NCBI GenBank assembly: GCA_021774575.1
Contig: JAJFIX010000045.1
Location: forward strand, 78,561 to 142,560
Direction of reading: 5' to 3'
Origin: Alphaproteobacteria bacterium
GTDB taxonomy: Bacteria; Pseudomonadota; Alphaproteobacteria; UBA6615
DNA length: 64,000 nucleotides
A program made the translations under genes and the position numbers. The notes below the pieces were generated by a model. That model was not told the origin of the DNA, did not search any database, and saw nothing but the letters and a program-made list of their open reading frames with translations. Positions within the stretch are counted from its first letter, which is position 1, and each line of letters begins with the position of its first letter. Positions 1 through 7,230 of this stretch are shown here, one piece after another.

Positions 1-473
1 TCGAAATTCCCCTCTGACTGAAAATCCAACTTGGTCCGCCCACCAGCGTAAAAGCCAAAACCCAAATCGTTGGGTGTCGATGGCGGTATATCGAGGTCGA
101 GTTCGTCCTTATCGTTGGCCGAAATGACCGGTTCGGGTCTTTGGTCGGATTGAGCCGAATCATCGCCATCCGGTATGGGCACCAAACCGGTGAGTAGATC
201 GACATCTTCGACTTCGACATCAACGTCCGGTATAATCGGGAGCACCGGCCCCAATTGATCCGGCGTAGTGGTGTCATTAATCATATCGGACTCAACGGAC
301 GAGGATGATTCTGTTCCAGAACTTTCCTCGGTAAAATGCCCAGGAGCCGAATCTTCCAGCGTTGACGTTTCCGCACTCTCTGCCGCCACACGGCCAATTC
401 CCAAGGCGCCAAGCAAGCAAATAGCGGCAGCAACCGTCGCATACCATCTGGCCTGGGGAAAATATCTCGACAT
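1..473 (-). CDS. Secreted or membrane-anchored acidic protein, partial at left edge
   Basis: An open frame runs leftward from an ATG at 473 and leaves the window without a stop, giving about 157 residues of the N-terminus. It begins MSRYFPQARWYATVAAA and has one hydrophobic segment at about residues 11-29, consistent with a signal peptide or anchor. The next 100 residues are rich in Asp, Glu, Ser and Pro and look disordered. The last visible part (LGFGFYAGGRTKLDF) has the small/aromatic alternation of a beta-strand protein. It is the fourth gene of a minus-strand series with the hydrolase, ABC transporter and P-loop NTPase, 119 bases after the hydrolase. The family is not recognised and no function is assigned. 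Confidence 0.6.
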   Translation of the reverse strand, partial: MSRYFPQARWYATVAAAICLLGALGIGRVAAESAETSTLEDSAPGHFTEESSGTESSSSVESDMINDTTTPDQLGPVLPIIPDVDVEVEDVDLLTGLVPIPDGDDSAQSDQRPEPVISANDKDELDLDIPPSTPNDLGFGFYAGGRTKLDFQSEGNF

Positions 474-592
474 CAAATTTAGTCCCGTATGATTGAGTTC
501 GACGTCACCCCAGAATGTTGGAGGTGCATTCCGGCGCCGACCGCAAAATCGATTTAAGGTGTTTGCGGCGTCGTTTAGGCGCTGTTAAGCGT

Positions 593-1516
593 TTACCCGC
601 CCGCCCGTTGCAAAAACTCAATAACTTTGAGATCTAGCTGGCCGTTGGTAATGCAATCCGTAAATGAGTGCCCACATCCCTCAAGGCCATGATATTCGTA
701 GTTTGTCCCCAGCCCACGACGGACAGCAGCGGCCTGCATGGCGGAAACCCAGTTCCGCCCTCTCGCAGGGCGAGTCAAACCCTGATGTTTATCGATGATA
801 GTTCCTGATCGTAACGTTTCGTCCCGATCAAGGTCTTGGGTGCCGACAAACACACCAATAGGAATTTGGAGTGCCCGCTCCTCATTCAGCGCGATATCGG
901 TTGTTCGCGGGTTGACCTTCATGCCACGCGGGAACGACGTGCGGCCATCGGGAAACGTATACCATCCCGGCGAGCCCAATGCCGCTGCCGCAACACGATC
1001 TGGATGGGCAAAACAATAACGATGCACGAATTGACCACCACCGGAAAACCCGAACATATAAAGGCTATCAGTTGATGTTCTGGTCTTTGCCTCGACTTCG
1101 GATAGAATCATATTGAGCGCCAAATCCGGCCGTGGATGGCGCCGATTTTTGGCAAAGCCAAGTCGTTGATATTTTGGGAATGAGCTCGGCAAAAATAACG
1201 GTGCGACGACAACCCAACCCAGCTCATTGCAAAATTTTGAAAAAATGAATGCGTGCTCGCGTGCGTTTCTCGAAATACCGTGCATGCAAACGAGAACTCG
1301 AGATTTGTCGACATGGCCATCGGGCTCCGCCAAATAGTAGCTCACCTCAGGACATGCCGAGCAAGTCAGAAGCCGAACCGACGCACTCCCGGCGACCGAG
1401 TCGCCGGTGTTTGGGCCCCCCGTATTTGGACCCCCTGTGTTTGGATCGAGAATAGGGGCTTCTAACTGACTATCAAGCCAACCTACATTTCGATCATTCA
1501 CTGTTTGCATATCCAT
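593..1516 (-). CDS. Alpha/beta hydrolase (esterase or depolymerase-like)
   Basis: The 307-residue protein has a serine-hydrolase layout: HG at residues 79-80 (oxyanion region), the nucleophile elbow GFSGG at 156-160 with Ser158 as likely nucleophile, and a late GCGHSF segment that can supply the catalytic His. The general form resembles PHB-depolymerase/esterase-like hydrolases, but the substrate cannot be read from sequence. Residues 25-38 are PNTGGPNTGGPNTG, encoded by three imperfect 15-bp repeats, and are probably a flexible linker. No clear signal peptide is seen. It lies 31 bases after the ABC transporter gene and is probably co-transcribed with it. Confidence 0.75.
   Translation of the reverse strand: MDMQTVNDRNVGWLDSQLEAPILDPNTGGPNTGGPNTGDSVAGSASVRLLTCSACPEVSYYLAEPDGHVDKSRVLVCMHGISRNAREHAFIFSKFCNELGWVVVAPLFLPSSFPKYQRLGFAKNRRHPRPDLALNMILSEVEAKTRTSTDSLYMFGFSGGGQFVHRYCFAHPDRVAAAALGSPGWYTFPDGRTSFPRGMKVNPRTTDIALNEERALQIPIGVFVGTQDLDRDETLRSGTIIDKHQGLTRPARGRNWVSAMQAAAVRRGLGTNYEYHGLEGCGHSFTDCITNGQLDLKVIEFLQRAGG
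1403..1447. repeat. Three imperfect 15-bp tandem repeats
   Basis: Three adjacent 15-bp units (1403-1417, 1418-1432, 1433-1447) encode the PNTGG repeats near the N-terminus of the hydrolase. The period is a multiple of three, so copy-number change would keep the reading frame. Confidence 0.8.
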
Positions 1517-1547
1517 AAAACATCTCGTTGTGGTGAAACAAAACTTG

Positions 1548-3251
1548 TTAGCTCGCCAACATTAATTGGCGCTTAAATAAGGACCGCGTCGGGCCTTCAC
1601 GACTGAGCAAATCGGAAGGAACGCCCTGTTCAACAATGAGACCGTCGCGAATGTGCCACATGGCATCCGCTTCGATGATTTGTTCCAATCTGTGGCTGAC
1701 GAACAGCACCGTGCCGCTTTGTTGCCTTATGACTTTGTTGACGAGGGCTGCGGTCTTGGGATCCAGGTTGGCGTCAAATTCATCGAGCAATAATATTTTA
1801 GGACGGCCGAGCAGAGCGCGCGCCAAAGCAATGCGCTGGCGCTCACCCAGGGATAAATTGAGACCACCCTCGACAATCCGCCCCTCAAGGCCGTCGGGTA
1901 TTTTCCGCAAAACTTCATCGACGCCACATAGGGCGCACACATCTTGGACTTCGCTTGCGGATGCATTTGGAAACCGGTAGCGAATATTGCGACCGACTGT
2001 GCCCCGTAGAAGCGGCAAATCCGGACTGACGGCGCCAATTGCCTCGCGAATTGAAGTCACGCTATGTTTTCGAATATCGTGCCCGTCAATTTTGATTTTT
2101 CCGGATGTCGGCTTGACCAGCTGCGCCACAAGTGCGAGCAGCGATGATTTCCCGGAGCCGTTTGGTCCAATAATCGCGATCTTGGCACCGGGCGCTGCGG
2201 TGGCACTTAGGCCTTGAAGCACACCGTCGAATTTCACGCGATCAAATTGAAGTTCACCCTTTGTTATGGGAGCCGCAGTGGCCGAGGCCCTGCTCCTTAC
2301 AGACGGCCGCATACTGTTGAAGGCCTCAATTCTGTCAATCGCCACCGCATAGCCGTGCCAATATTCGTAGGCACGTCCAATATCGCGAAGCGCCGGTGTC
2401 AGAAACCCAAGCACGAACATAGCCGCAACGATGGACCCCGGTGTCGCGCGACCTTGAGCAACTTCGACACCGCCAACGACCAAAACGGCGACCACCGATA
2501 TTCCCGCAGTCGTTTCCGCGATGGCTCTTACATTGCCAATAACCCGGGCTCGGTTGACCATCGCTTCGCCCAAATCTGAACTCCGACGTTCGATCCGGCT
2601 CCGCTCGCGCCGCACCTGAGAAAACATCTGGACGACTGGCATAGCTATAATTCGCTCGCTTATATCGCTCGCTAACCGCGATCGATACTTACGCGCCACG
2701 CGAATTGCCACATGCAGTCTCTTGCCCATAATGAGGGTCGCCATACAGCCCAGGAAGAACAGGAGTGCGACAGCAGCGGCCAAATTCAAATTGATAAAAC
2801 ACAGCGCCGCCAGCGTTGAGGTTGCCGTGACCGATCCGACAATGAGGCGCGCCAAACCGAGTGTGATCCATTGCCGGAGTGCTGTCAGGTCACCGATAAA
2901 GCGCAGCAGGTGTCCCCCCTTGCTCTGTCCCTGCAAGTCGCGCGGTGTCAAAGATCCCAAGCGAGAGTACAATGCCAACCTGACATCATGTGCGTATGAC
3001 TGGCCAAGACTTTCGGCCGCAACCCTCTCCCACCGACGCATCCATGCAAGCAATAAAACAATCAATGTGGCGATACCGATGACAACTGATTTGCCTGTTT
3101 CACCGGACGCCGGAAGGCCGGCAAGCGCATTAAAAAGAAATCGCACAATAAATGCCATTCCAACTGCAAGCGCCGACTGGCCAACGGCAATACCAACGAT
3201 GATCGCAAAACCGCGCCGCCTTTTTCCAGCGAATGGTCTGGGCGTTTTCAT
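1548..3251 (-). CDS. ABC half-transporter, fused permease and ATPase
   Basis: The 567-residue protein has an N-terminal membrane domain (hydrophobic segments at about 15-40, 55-70, 130-175 and 245-290) followed by a nucleotide-binding domain. Walker A is GPNGSGKSS at 362-370, the signature is LSLGERQ at 466-472, Walker B is ILLLDEFD at 486-493 and the switch His is in SHRL near 520. This is the layout of exporter-type half-transporters that act as dimers in the inner membrane. Where VPQD usually carries the Q-loop glutamine the protein reads VSPD, so that glutamine seems to be missing. It sits 26 bases after the P-loop NTPase gene. The substrate is unknown. Confidence 0.88.
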   Translation of the reverse strand: MKTPRPFAGKRRRGFAIIVGIAVGQSALAVGMAFIVRFLFNALAGLPASGETGKSVVIGIATLIVLLLAWMRRWERVAAESLGQSYAHDVRLALYSRLGSLTPRDLQGQSKGGHLLRFIGDLTALRQWITLGLARLIVGSVTATSTLAALCFINLNLAAAVALLFFLGCMATLIMGKRLHVAIRVARKYRSRLASDISERIIAMPVVQMFSQVRRERSRIERRSSDLGEAMVNRARVIGNVRAIAETTAGISVVAVLVVGGVEVAQGRATPGSIVAAMFVLGFLTPALRDIGRAYEYWHGYAVAIDRIEAFNSMRPSVRSRASATAAPITKGELQFDRVKFDGVLQGLSATAAPGAKIAIIGPNGSGKSSLLALVAQLVKPTSGKIKIDGHDIRKHSVTSIREAIGAVSPDLPLLRGTVGRNIRYRFPNASASEVQDVCALCGVDEVLRKIPDGLEGRIVEGGLNLSLGERQRIALARALLGRPKILLLDEFDANLDPKTAALVNKVIRQQSGTVLFVSHRLEQIIEADAMWHIRDGLIVEQGVPSDLLSREGPTRSLFKRQLMLAS

Positions 3252-3277
3252 GTCAGGGTGTGCCTAAGAGCCGTCGT

Positions 3278-4468
3278 TTACGCTTGGGCTTGGCTGATAT
3301 CGGGTGCAACCCGTTCAATGGTGATAATATCCGCCACCTGCTGCTGCACGGCGGGGATGCCAATCGGCATCCAATTTCCACTGAACAGATCCTCTGATGT
3401 CACCACTGGAACGTCGAGCAATCTCTTGGCTTCCTCAATTGTGAGATCCGATGCAGTTAATGCGCCACCGACAGCAGCTACTGAATGTCCAATTTCGTTC
3501 AGAAATTGAACTCCGGCCAACGCACCAAGTGCATCGCCGGCGGCAAAAAATAATTTGCCGCAATAGGTTTTGAATACATCTGATTTGATCAATTCTGCGG
3601 TTTCACGTTGGCAAATACCGTCGGCGATTTCCACCACGATCGCTTCGCAATATTCCGCGGCGAGACGATTTGTTAAATTGACGAAGATGTCTTCAATCTG
3701 GGTAATAGGCAGGCCGAAGGTGGACGGAACGCCGGCATCAGTTATGTCGAGCACGATATCGGCGCCATAATCCGAGAGCATCCACCGATCCCCCCCCGAG
3801 CCTGTTCCGGTTACCTTGGCTGCACCAACACGAAGGCCCTCATTCTTTAAACCATGGACCAAATTAGCCGCAAAAGTCGTCTTACCGGCGTTCATCATTG
3901 TCCCGACCACGACATATACATTTGGACGATTATTAGAAATAGGACGGTGTTCGACCGCCCATTCACCGAGATTGATTGGATTTCCATTCTCGCGTGCCAG
4001 GAGTCCGACCGGCTCGATCCGTGTCGGCTTTTTCATTTTGGAATTTTGAGTGACGCACAATGACGCGACGCCCCCCGCCGCGACAAGGTGGCATGGCCCG
4101 AGGTCATCGGGCACATATGATTCAAATTGGTCGGGAGCATAGCGTGCGCCATAAGCAACGATGACCTCATCGCCGACATTCAGTCGTGCCCGTCGCCCAG
4201 ACGGTAATTCAATTCGCGCGTGCTGACCAATTCGGGCGATCCGCGCCAGAACGAGATCACCTGCCCGCGGGCGGATACCGCCTGTCAAAATATGTTTGGC
4301 GATACCGAAACTCACGCGCCGCGTAGTATAGGCCGATTTGGCGTTCGAAATACGGCTTTCGGAAAGAGGAACACGGATGATATCAGGCGATGACATATCT
4401 CGCAGGCTCGCGCGCCCCGACGTGTGGCAGGATGCGGAATTTTCGGCGAGTACACCGTCTACAGACAT
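3278..4468 (-). CDS. P-loop NTPase of the MobB/DUF1611-like type
   Basis: The 396-residue protein has a Walker A-like loop GTMMNAGKTT at 189-198, followed by GAAKVTGTGSGGDRW and a segment with DITDAG. These are seen in a poorly described NTPase family often labelled MobB-like or DUF1611-like. About 120 residues before the P-loop contain a small beta-rich domain (GDLVLARI...LNVGDEVIVAYG) that could be an OB or barrel fold. The start is supported by AGGAG seven bases before ATG 4468. It is first in a likely operon with an ABC transporter, a hydrolase and a secreted protein, which suggests ATP-driven maturation or export of an unknown compound. That role is inference. Confidence 0.65.
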   Translation of the reverse strand: MSVDGVLAENSASCHTSGRASLRDMSSPDIIRVPLSESRISNAKSAYTTRRVSFGIAKHILTGGIRPRAGDLVLARIARIGQHARIELPSGRRARLNVGDEVIVAYGARYAPDQFESYVPDDLGPCHLVAAGGVASLCVTQNSKMKKPTRIEPVGLLARENGNPINLGEWAVEHRPISNNRPNVYVVVGTMMNAGKTTFAANLVHGLKNEGLRVGAAKVTGTGSGGDRWMLSDYGADIVLDITDAGVPSTFGLPITQIEDIFVNLTNRLAAEYCEAIVVEIADGICQRETAELIKSDVFKTYCGKLFFAAGDALGALAGVQFLNEIGHSVAAVGGALTASDLTIEEAKRLLDVPVVTSEDLFSGNWMPIGIPAVQQQVADIITIERVAPDISQAQA

Positions 4469-4638
4469 TTAGTTCTCCTTTTGGAATAAGATTGTCGGCA
4501 ACGATTCAACGCCGCTAACTGGTTATTTCTGATCTGTTAATAATTGCTTTACGGTCCTACAAAACATCGATGTGGGAGACTTCAAATTGGCCCTGAAGCG
4601 GTTTGCAGGGGATTGATTACGAAAATTCAATGCACATT

Positions 4639-5013
4639 CTAGCCCTCAGCCACCCATCCAGACGCTGTCCGGCACGCGCGCTCAACCCTGGTCACCGCTG
4701 GCACGCCTTGGGTTTCCACCATGACCCGGTAGTCGCGACAAAAACTGTTATCGCGCCGCCTAAACGTCCTAATTGGTGTAATTTCTCCGCTGACTGCCGC
4801 ACGCACAATGCGCCAATGTGTTGTCACCCCACTTTTCGAGGTTTCCAATGCCAATTGAATGACTGAATCAGGAATCACCATCCTGTCTGACTGAAGACTG
4901 ACTTGAGCAACTGTTTCGTTGAGTGACTGTGCCAGGGAAATGCTGACAAAAAATGCACAAATAAAAATGACTGCACCAGTCGATGTCGCTGCACGGCGCA
5001 CTATCATTGCCAA
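4639..5013 (-). CDS. Small secreted protein sharing its domain with the anti-sigma factor
   Basis: The 124-residue protein starts with a signal peptide (hydrophobic core at about 12-28, likely cleavage after SLA). The rest is one small domain with ITPIRTFRRRDNSFCRDY, then ACR and GW near the end. The pattern recalls the C-terminal domain of 17-kDa-type surface antigens. The same sequence of elements (ALET, G-ITP, TFR, FCR, ACR, GW) ends the anti-sigma factor at 6512-7144. Two conserved Cys (in FCR and ACR) could form a disulfide. The gene overlaps the end of the Asp/Ser-rich protein gene by 10 bases, so translation is probably coupled. It is likely transcribed from the ECF-type promoter at 5829-5854. 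Confidence 0.75.
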   Translation of the reverse strand: MAMIVRRAATSTGAVIFICAFFVSISLAQSLNETVAQVSLQSDRMVIPDSVIQLALETSKSGVTTHWRIVRAAVSGEITPIRTFRRRDNSFCRDYRVMVETQGVPAVTRVERACRTASGWVAEG

Positions 5014-5783
5014 CCTCCCGCAATTGCGGCGTCTTCTTCATCTGGCGTCAGTACTCTTGCACCCGATAACAGGTCGCGAATAATATCTAAAACCGAATCC
5101 CCATCCTGAGCGTCAGCGCCATCACCGTCTGATTCCTCGACCTCGATTTCAACGACACGGTTTTCGTCAAGAACGCGGGCGGCAGAGCCTGATATCCCCA
5201 TCGATATAATCTGCACGTCGCCTATTGGACCTGGGTTACGCCGCGCGTCGCCTCCATGCGGTTTGGCCTTCACAACAATTTCGCCGTTCTCACTCTCGAT
5301 CTCAACTTCCAGGACTCTGCCCAGGTCATCGATTACAACCGAATTACCAACGATGACTTGCCGAAGTTCGTCATTTGTCAGGTTTAAAATTATTTCCGGA
5401 CGATCAAGTTCACTGTCATCATCGTCGGAGTCATTTCGATTGCTTGAACCGCTCCTGTCCTCATCCTGCCTATCGTTCCGGTTTCCCGGCCCGCTGTTAT
5501 CTTCCTCCGTATCCTCGTCGCTCCCAGAGCCGCTGCCTGAGTCATCATCACTAGAGTCATCATCACTAGAGTCATCATCACCGGAACTGTCGTCACCGGA
5601 ATCGTCGTCACCGGAACTGTCGTCACCGGAACTGTCGTCTTCGCCATCTTTGGCGAATGCAGGCGAAATTAGACTGAACTTAAAGTGTGCTGCCCCGCCA
5701 CCATCGGCAGGCATTTCGACTAACGTCAGCATCGAGCCAAGACCGACAAGCAGCGCAGGCAGGATAAGAATATGCGATTTCAT
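5004..5783 (-). CDS. Secreted Asp/Ser-rich repeat protein
   Basis: The start is placed at ATG 5783, preceded by GAGGAG at a suitable distance. A longer frame to 5810 lacks this support. The 259-residue product has a long signal peptide ending near SPAFA. A run of about 50 residues follows made of DDSSG, DDDSG and DDSSD units and then DE/SG-rich sequence. After this comes a charged beta-rich part (ELRQVIVGNSVVIDDLG) and a C-terminal region ending ILSGARVLTP-like and DEEDAAIAGGW. Such strongly acidic exported repeats are common in cation-binding or surface proteins, which is inference here. Part of the repeat is encoded by 15-bp tandem units around 5551-5584. It faces the sigma factor gene and shares its promoter pattern. 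Confidence 0.8.
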   Translation of the reverse strand: MKSHILILPALLVGLGSMLTLVEMPADGGGAAHFKFSLISPAFAKDGEDDSSGDDSSGDDDSGDDSSGDDDSSDDDSSDDDSGSGSGSDEDTEEDNSGPGNRNDRQDEDRSGSSNRNDSDDDDSELDRPEIILNLTNDELRQVIVGNSVVIDDLGRVLEVEIESENGEIVVKAKPHGGDARRNPGPIGDVQIISMGISGSAARVLDENRVVEIEVEESDGDGADAQDGDSVLDIIRDLLSGARVLTPDEEDAAIAGGWQ

Positions 5784-5828
5784 TCTCTTGCTCCTCAAGA
5801 ACGAGCCCAACAGGCCTCACAACAACAC

Positions 5829-5854
5829 AACACGCCACCTCAAGAAATTATTCC
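5829..5854 (-). promoter_or_regulatory. ECF-type promoter for the acidic secreted protein
   Basis: On the minus strand GGAAT (5850-5854) and GTGTT (5829-5833) are separated by exactly 16 bases, 45 bases before the ATG at 5783. The same two elements with the same spacing stand before the divergent sigma factor gene. GGAA-type -35 and GTT-type -10 elements are the usual form of ECF sigma promoters. Confidence 0.6.
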
Positions 5855-5886
5855 ATCAATCGAAAAATAAATAATTCGGCGGGCAG

Positions 5887-5912
5887 GGAATAAATCATAT
5901 GGCCGGAGTGTT
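5887..5912 (+). promoter_or_regulatory. ECF-type autoregulatory promoter of the sigma factor
   Basis: GGAAT (5887-5891), 16 bases, then GTGTT (5908-5912), 63 bases before the GTG start at 5976. It matches the divergent promoter at 5829-5854 in both elements and spacing, and in the following AA after GGAAT. Autoregulation is typical of ECF sigma factors. Confidence 0.6.
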
Positions 5913-5975
5913 ATATGTATATGGACGCCCAATGACGCCCTGCCGTTCCGCGGCGCCAAATGAGAAGGCGGTCAT

Positions 5976-6497
5976 GTGACATTAGATACGGCCATCGAAG
6001 AGCAGATGATAAACCTGCTTCCTAAACTTCGGAGTTTCGCACTCGGACTCACTGGATCGGGACCGGATGCTGACGATCTAGTGCAGGCGACGTTCGAACG
6101 CGCCATCAAGAATATGGATAAATGGATACCGGGTTCACGGCTCGATAGTTGGATGTACCGCATCGCTCAAAACCTTCATCGCAACAGCATCCGCAACGAA
6201 AGCGGACGGAGTCGCATCATTGAAGAAATTTCGTTCAATCAACCGAAGACTATTGATGGTGTGCAGGAGGCAGAGACGGCACGGACCGCAGGCCAGGTCT
6301 GGAAGCGGATCCAGTCCCTGAGCGCCGAACAGCGGGAAGTTCTTGTCTTAATCTGCATCAATGGCCTGTCCTATCGAGAGACCGCAGAAACGCTTCGCGT
6401 ACCAATTGGAACAGTGACCAGCCGCCTGGCCCGCGCGCGGGAAGAACTTTCGCCGATCATGGATATGGAGCCAAGCTTCGGAAAAACTCAGTCTTGA
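5976..6497 (+). CDS. ECF RNA polymerase sigma factor
   Basis: The 173-residue protein has region 2 with DADDLVQATFERA and the helix ending LDSWMYRIAQN, and region 4 with LSAEQREVLVLI, SYRETAETL and GTVTSRLARAREEL. There is no region 3, as in ECF (group 4) sigma factors. The start is GTG 5976, since the ATG two bases earlier is followed at once by a stop; GAGAAGG lies upstream. The anti-sigma gene begins 14 bases after the stop. The sigma factor should direct RNA polymerase to GGAAT-N16-GTGTT promoters, of which two lie in the adjacent divergent region. The inducing signal is unknown. Confidence 0.92.
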   Translation: MTLDTAIEEQMINLLPKLRSFALGLTGSGPDADDLVQATFERAIKNMDKWIPGSRLDSWMYRIAQNLHRNSIRNESGRSRIIEEISFNQPKTIDGVQEAETARTAGQVWKRIQSLSAEQREVLVLICINGLSYRETAETLRVPIGTVTSRLARAREELSPIMDMEPSFGKTQS

Positions 6498-6511
6498 AGG
6501 AGGAATTTACA

Positions 6512-7144
6512 ATGAGCGATATATCAGAGACCGACCTCATGCGGCTAGCCGACGGCGAGCTGCCGACCCACGAGCGGCTTGCACTTGAGGGCATCATTGA
6601 GTCGAATCCCGCAGCGAAGCAAAAACTAGCCCGACTGCGACGGCAAAACGAGCTCATCCGTCTATCATTTCAAGAACATCAAGACGAGCTAGCGCTCGCA
6701 CGCCTGAAGACCAATATAAGACAGCAATTCAAACAGCATGACAGGCGCGCTGCCGGGTCCAATAGAGCGTTTGGAACCGCGCTCGCCGCGTCAGTCGCAA
6801 TCTCAGTTATCGCGGCTGTTTTCGCTTATATGTTTGGCGTGCAGCATGCCGACAACAAGGTCGACCAACTACTGGCCATGCAGGCAATGGAACGTTCGTT
6901 GCGCCAAGAAACGATCGAAACTGCCTTGGAAACAACGACCGGCGGAGAAAGTTTGACTTGGTCTAGTCCCACCAGCGGAACCCATGGCATTATTACGCCC
7001 TTGAATACGTTTCGCAGTGCTGGCGGCAGATTTTGCCGCGAATTAACCGTAACAACTAAATCAGCAATGTCAGAGGAGATCGCGCAAGGCGTGGCTTGTC
7101 GTCATCAAAGCGGTGGGTGGACGGTATTAACATCGCAAACTTAG
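6512..7144 (+). CDS. Membrane anti-sigma factor with periplasmic antigen-like domain
   Basis: The start is ATG 6512, with GAAGGAGG upstream; the 210-residue product follows the sigma gene directly. The N-terminus (DLMRLADGELPTHERLALEG) resembles the cytoplasmic sigma-binding domain of transmembrane anti-sigma factors and has no zinc-binding HxxxCxxC motif. One membrane segment is at about residues 86-107. The remaining 100 residues would lie in the periplasm and end with a domain (ITPLNTFRSAGGRFCREL, then ACRHQSGGW) that matches the small secreted protein at 4639-5013. The role as antagonist of the sigma factor is inferred from position and layout. Confidence 0.85.
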   Translation: MSDISETDLMRLADGELPTHERLALEGIIESNPAAKQKLARLRRQNELIRLSFQEHQDELALARLKTNIRQQFKQHDRRAAGSNRAFGTALAASVAISVIAAVFAYMFGVQHADNKVDQLLAMQAMERSLRQETIETALETTTGGESLTWSSPTSGTHGIITPLNTFRSAGGRFCRELTVTTKSAMSEEIAQGVACRHQSGGWTVLTSQT

Positions 7145-7230
7145 GCGGCGCTTCATTTTGGGAAGGAACAAATCATCTCACGTCCGGCTCCCGCCTGTTT
7201 TGCATGAAGTCTTCATCATACGCAATTTGA

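Noticed and set aside
268..492. Plus-strand frame at the left edge
   Set aside because: It is the shadow of the minus-strand secreted protein, which has a signal peptide and a proper composition.
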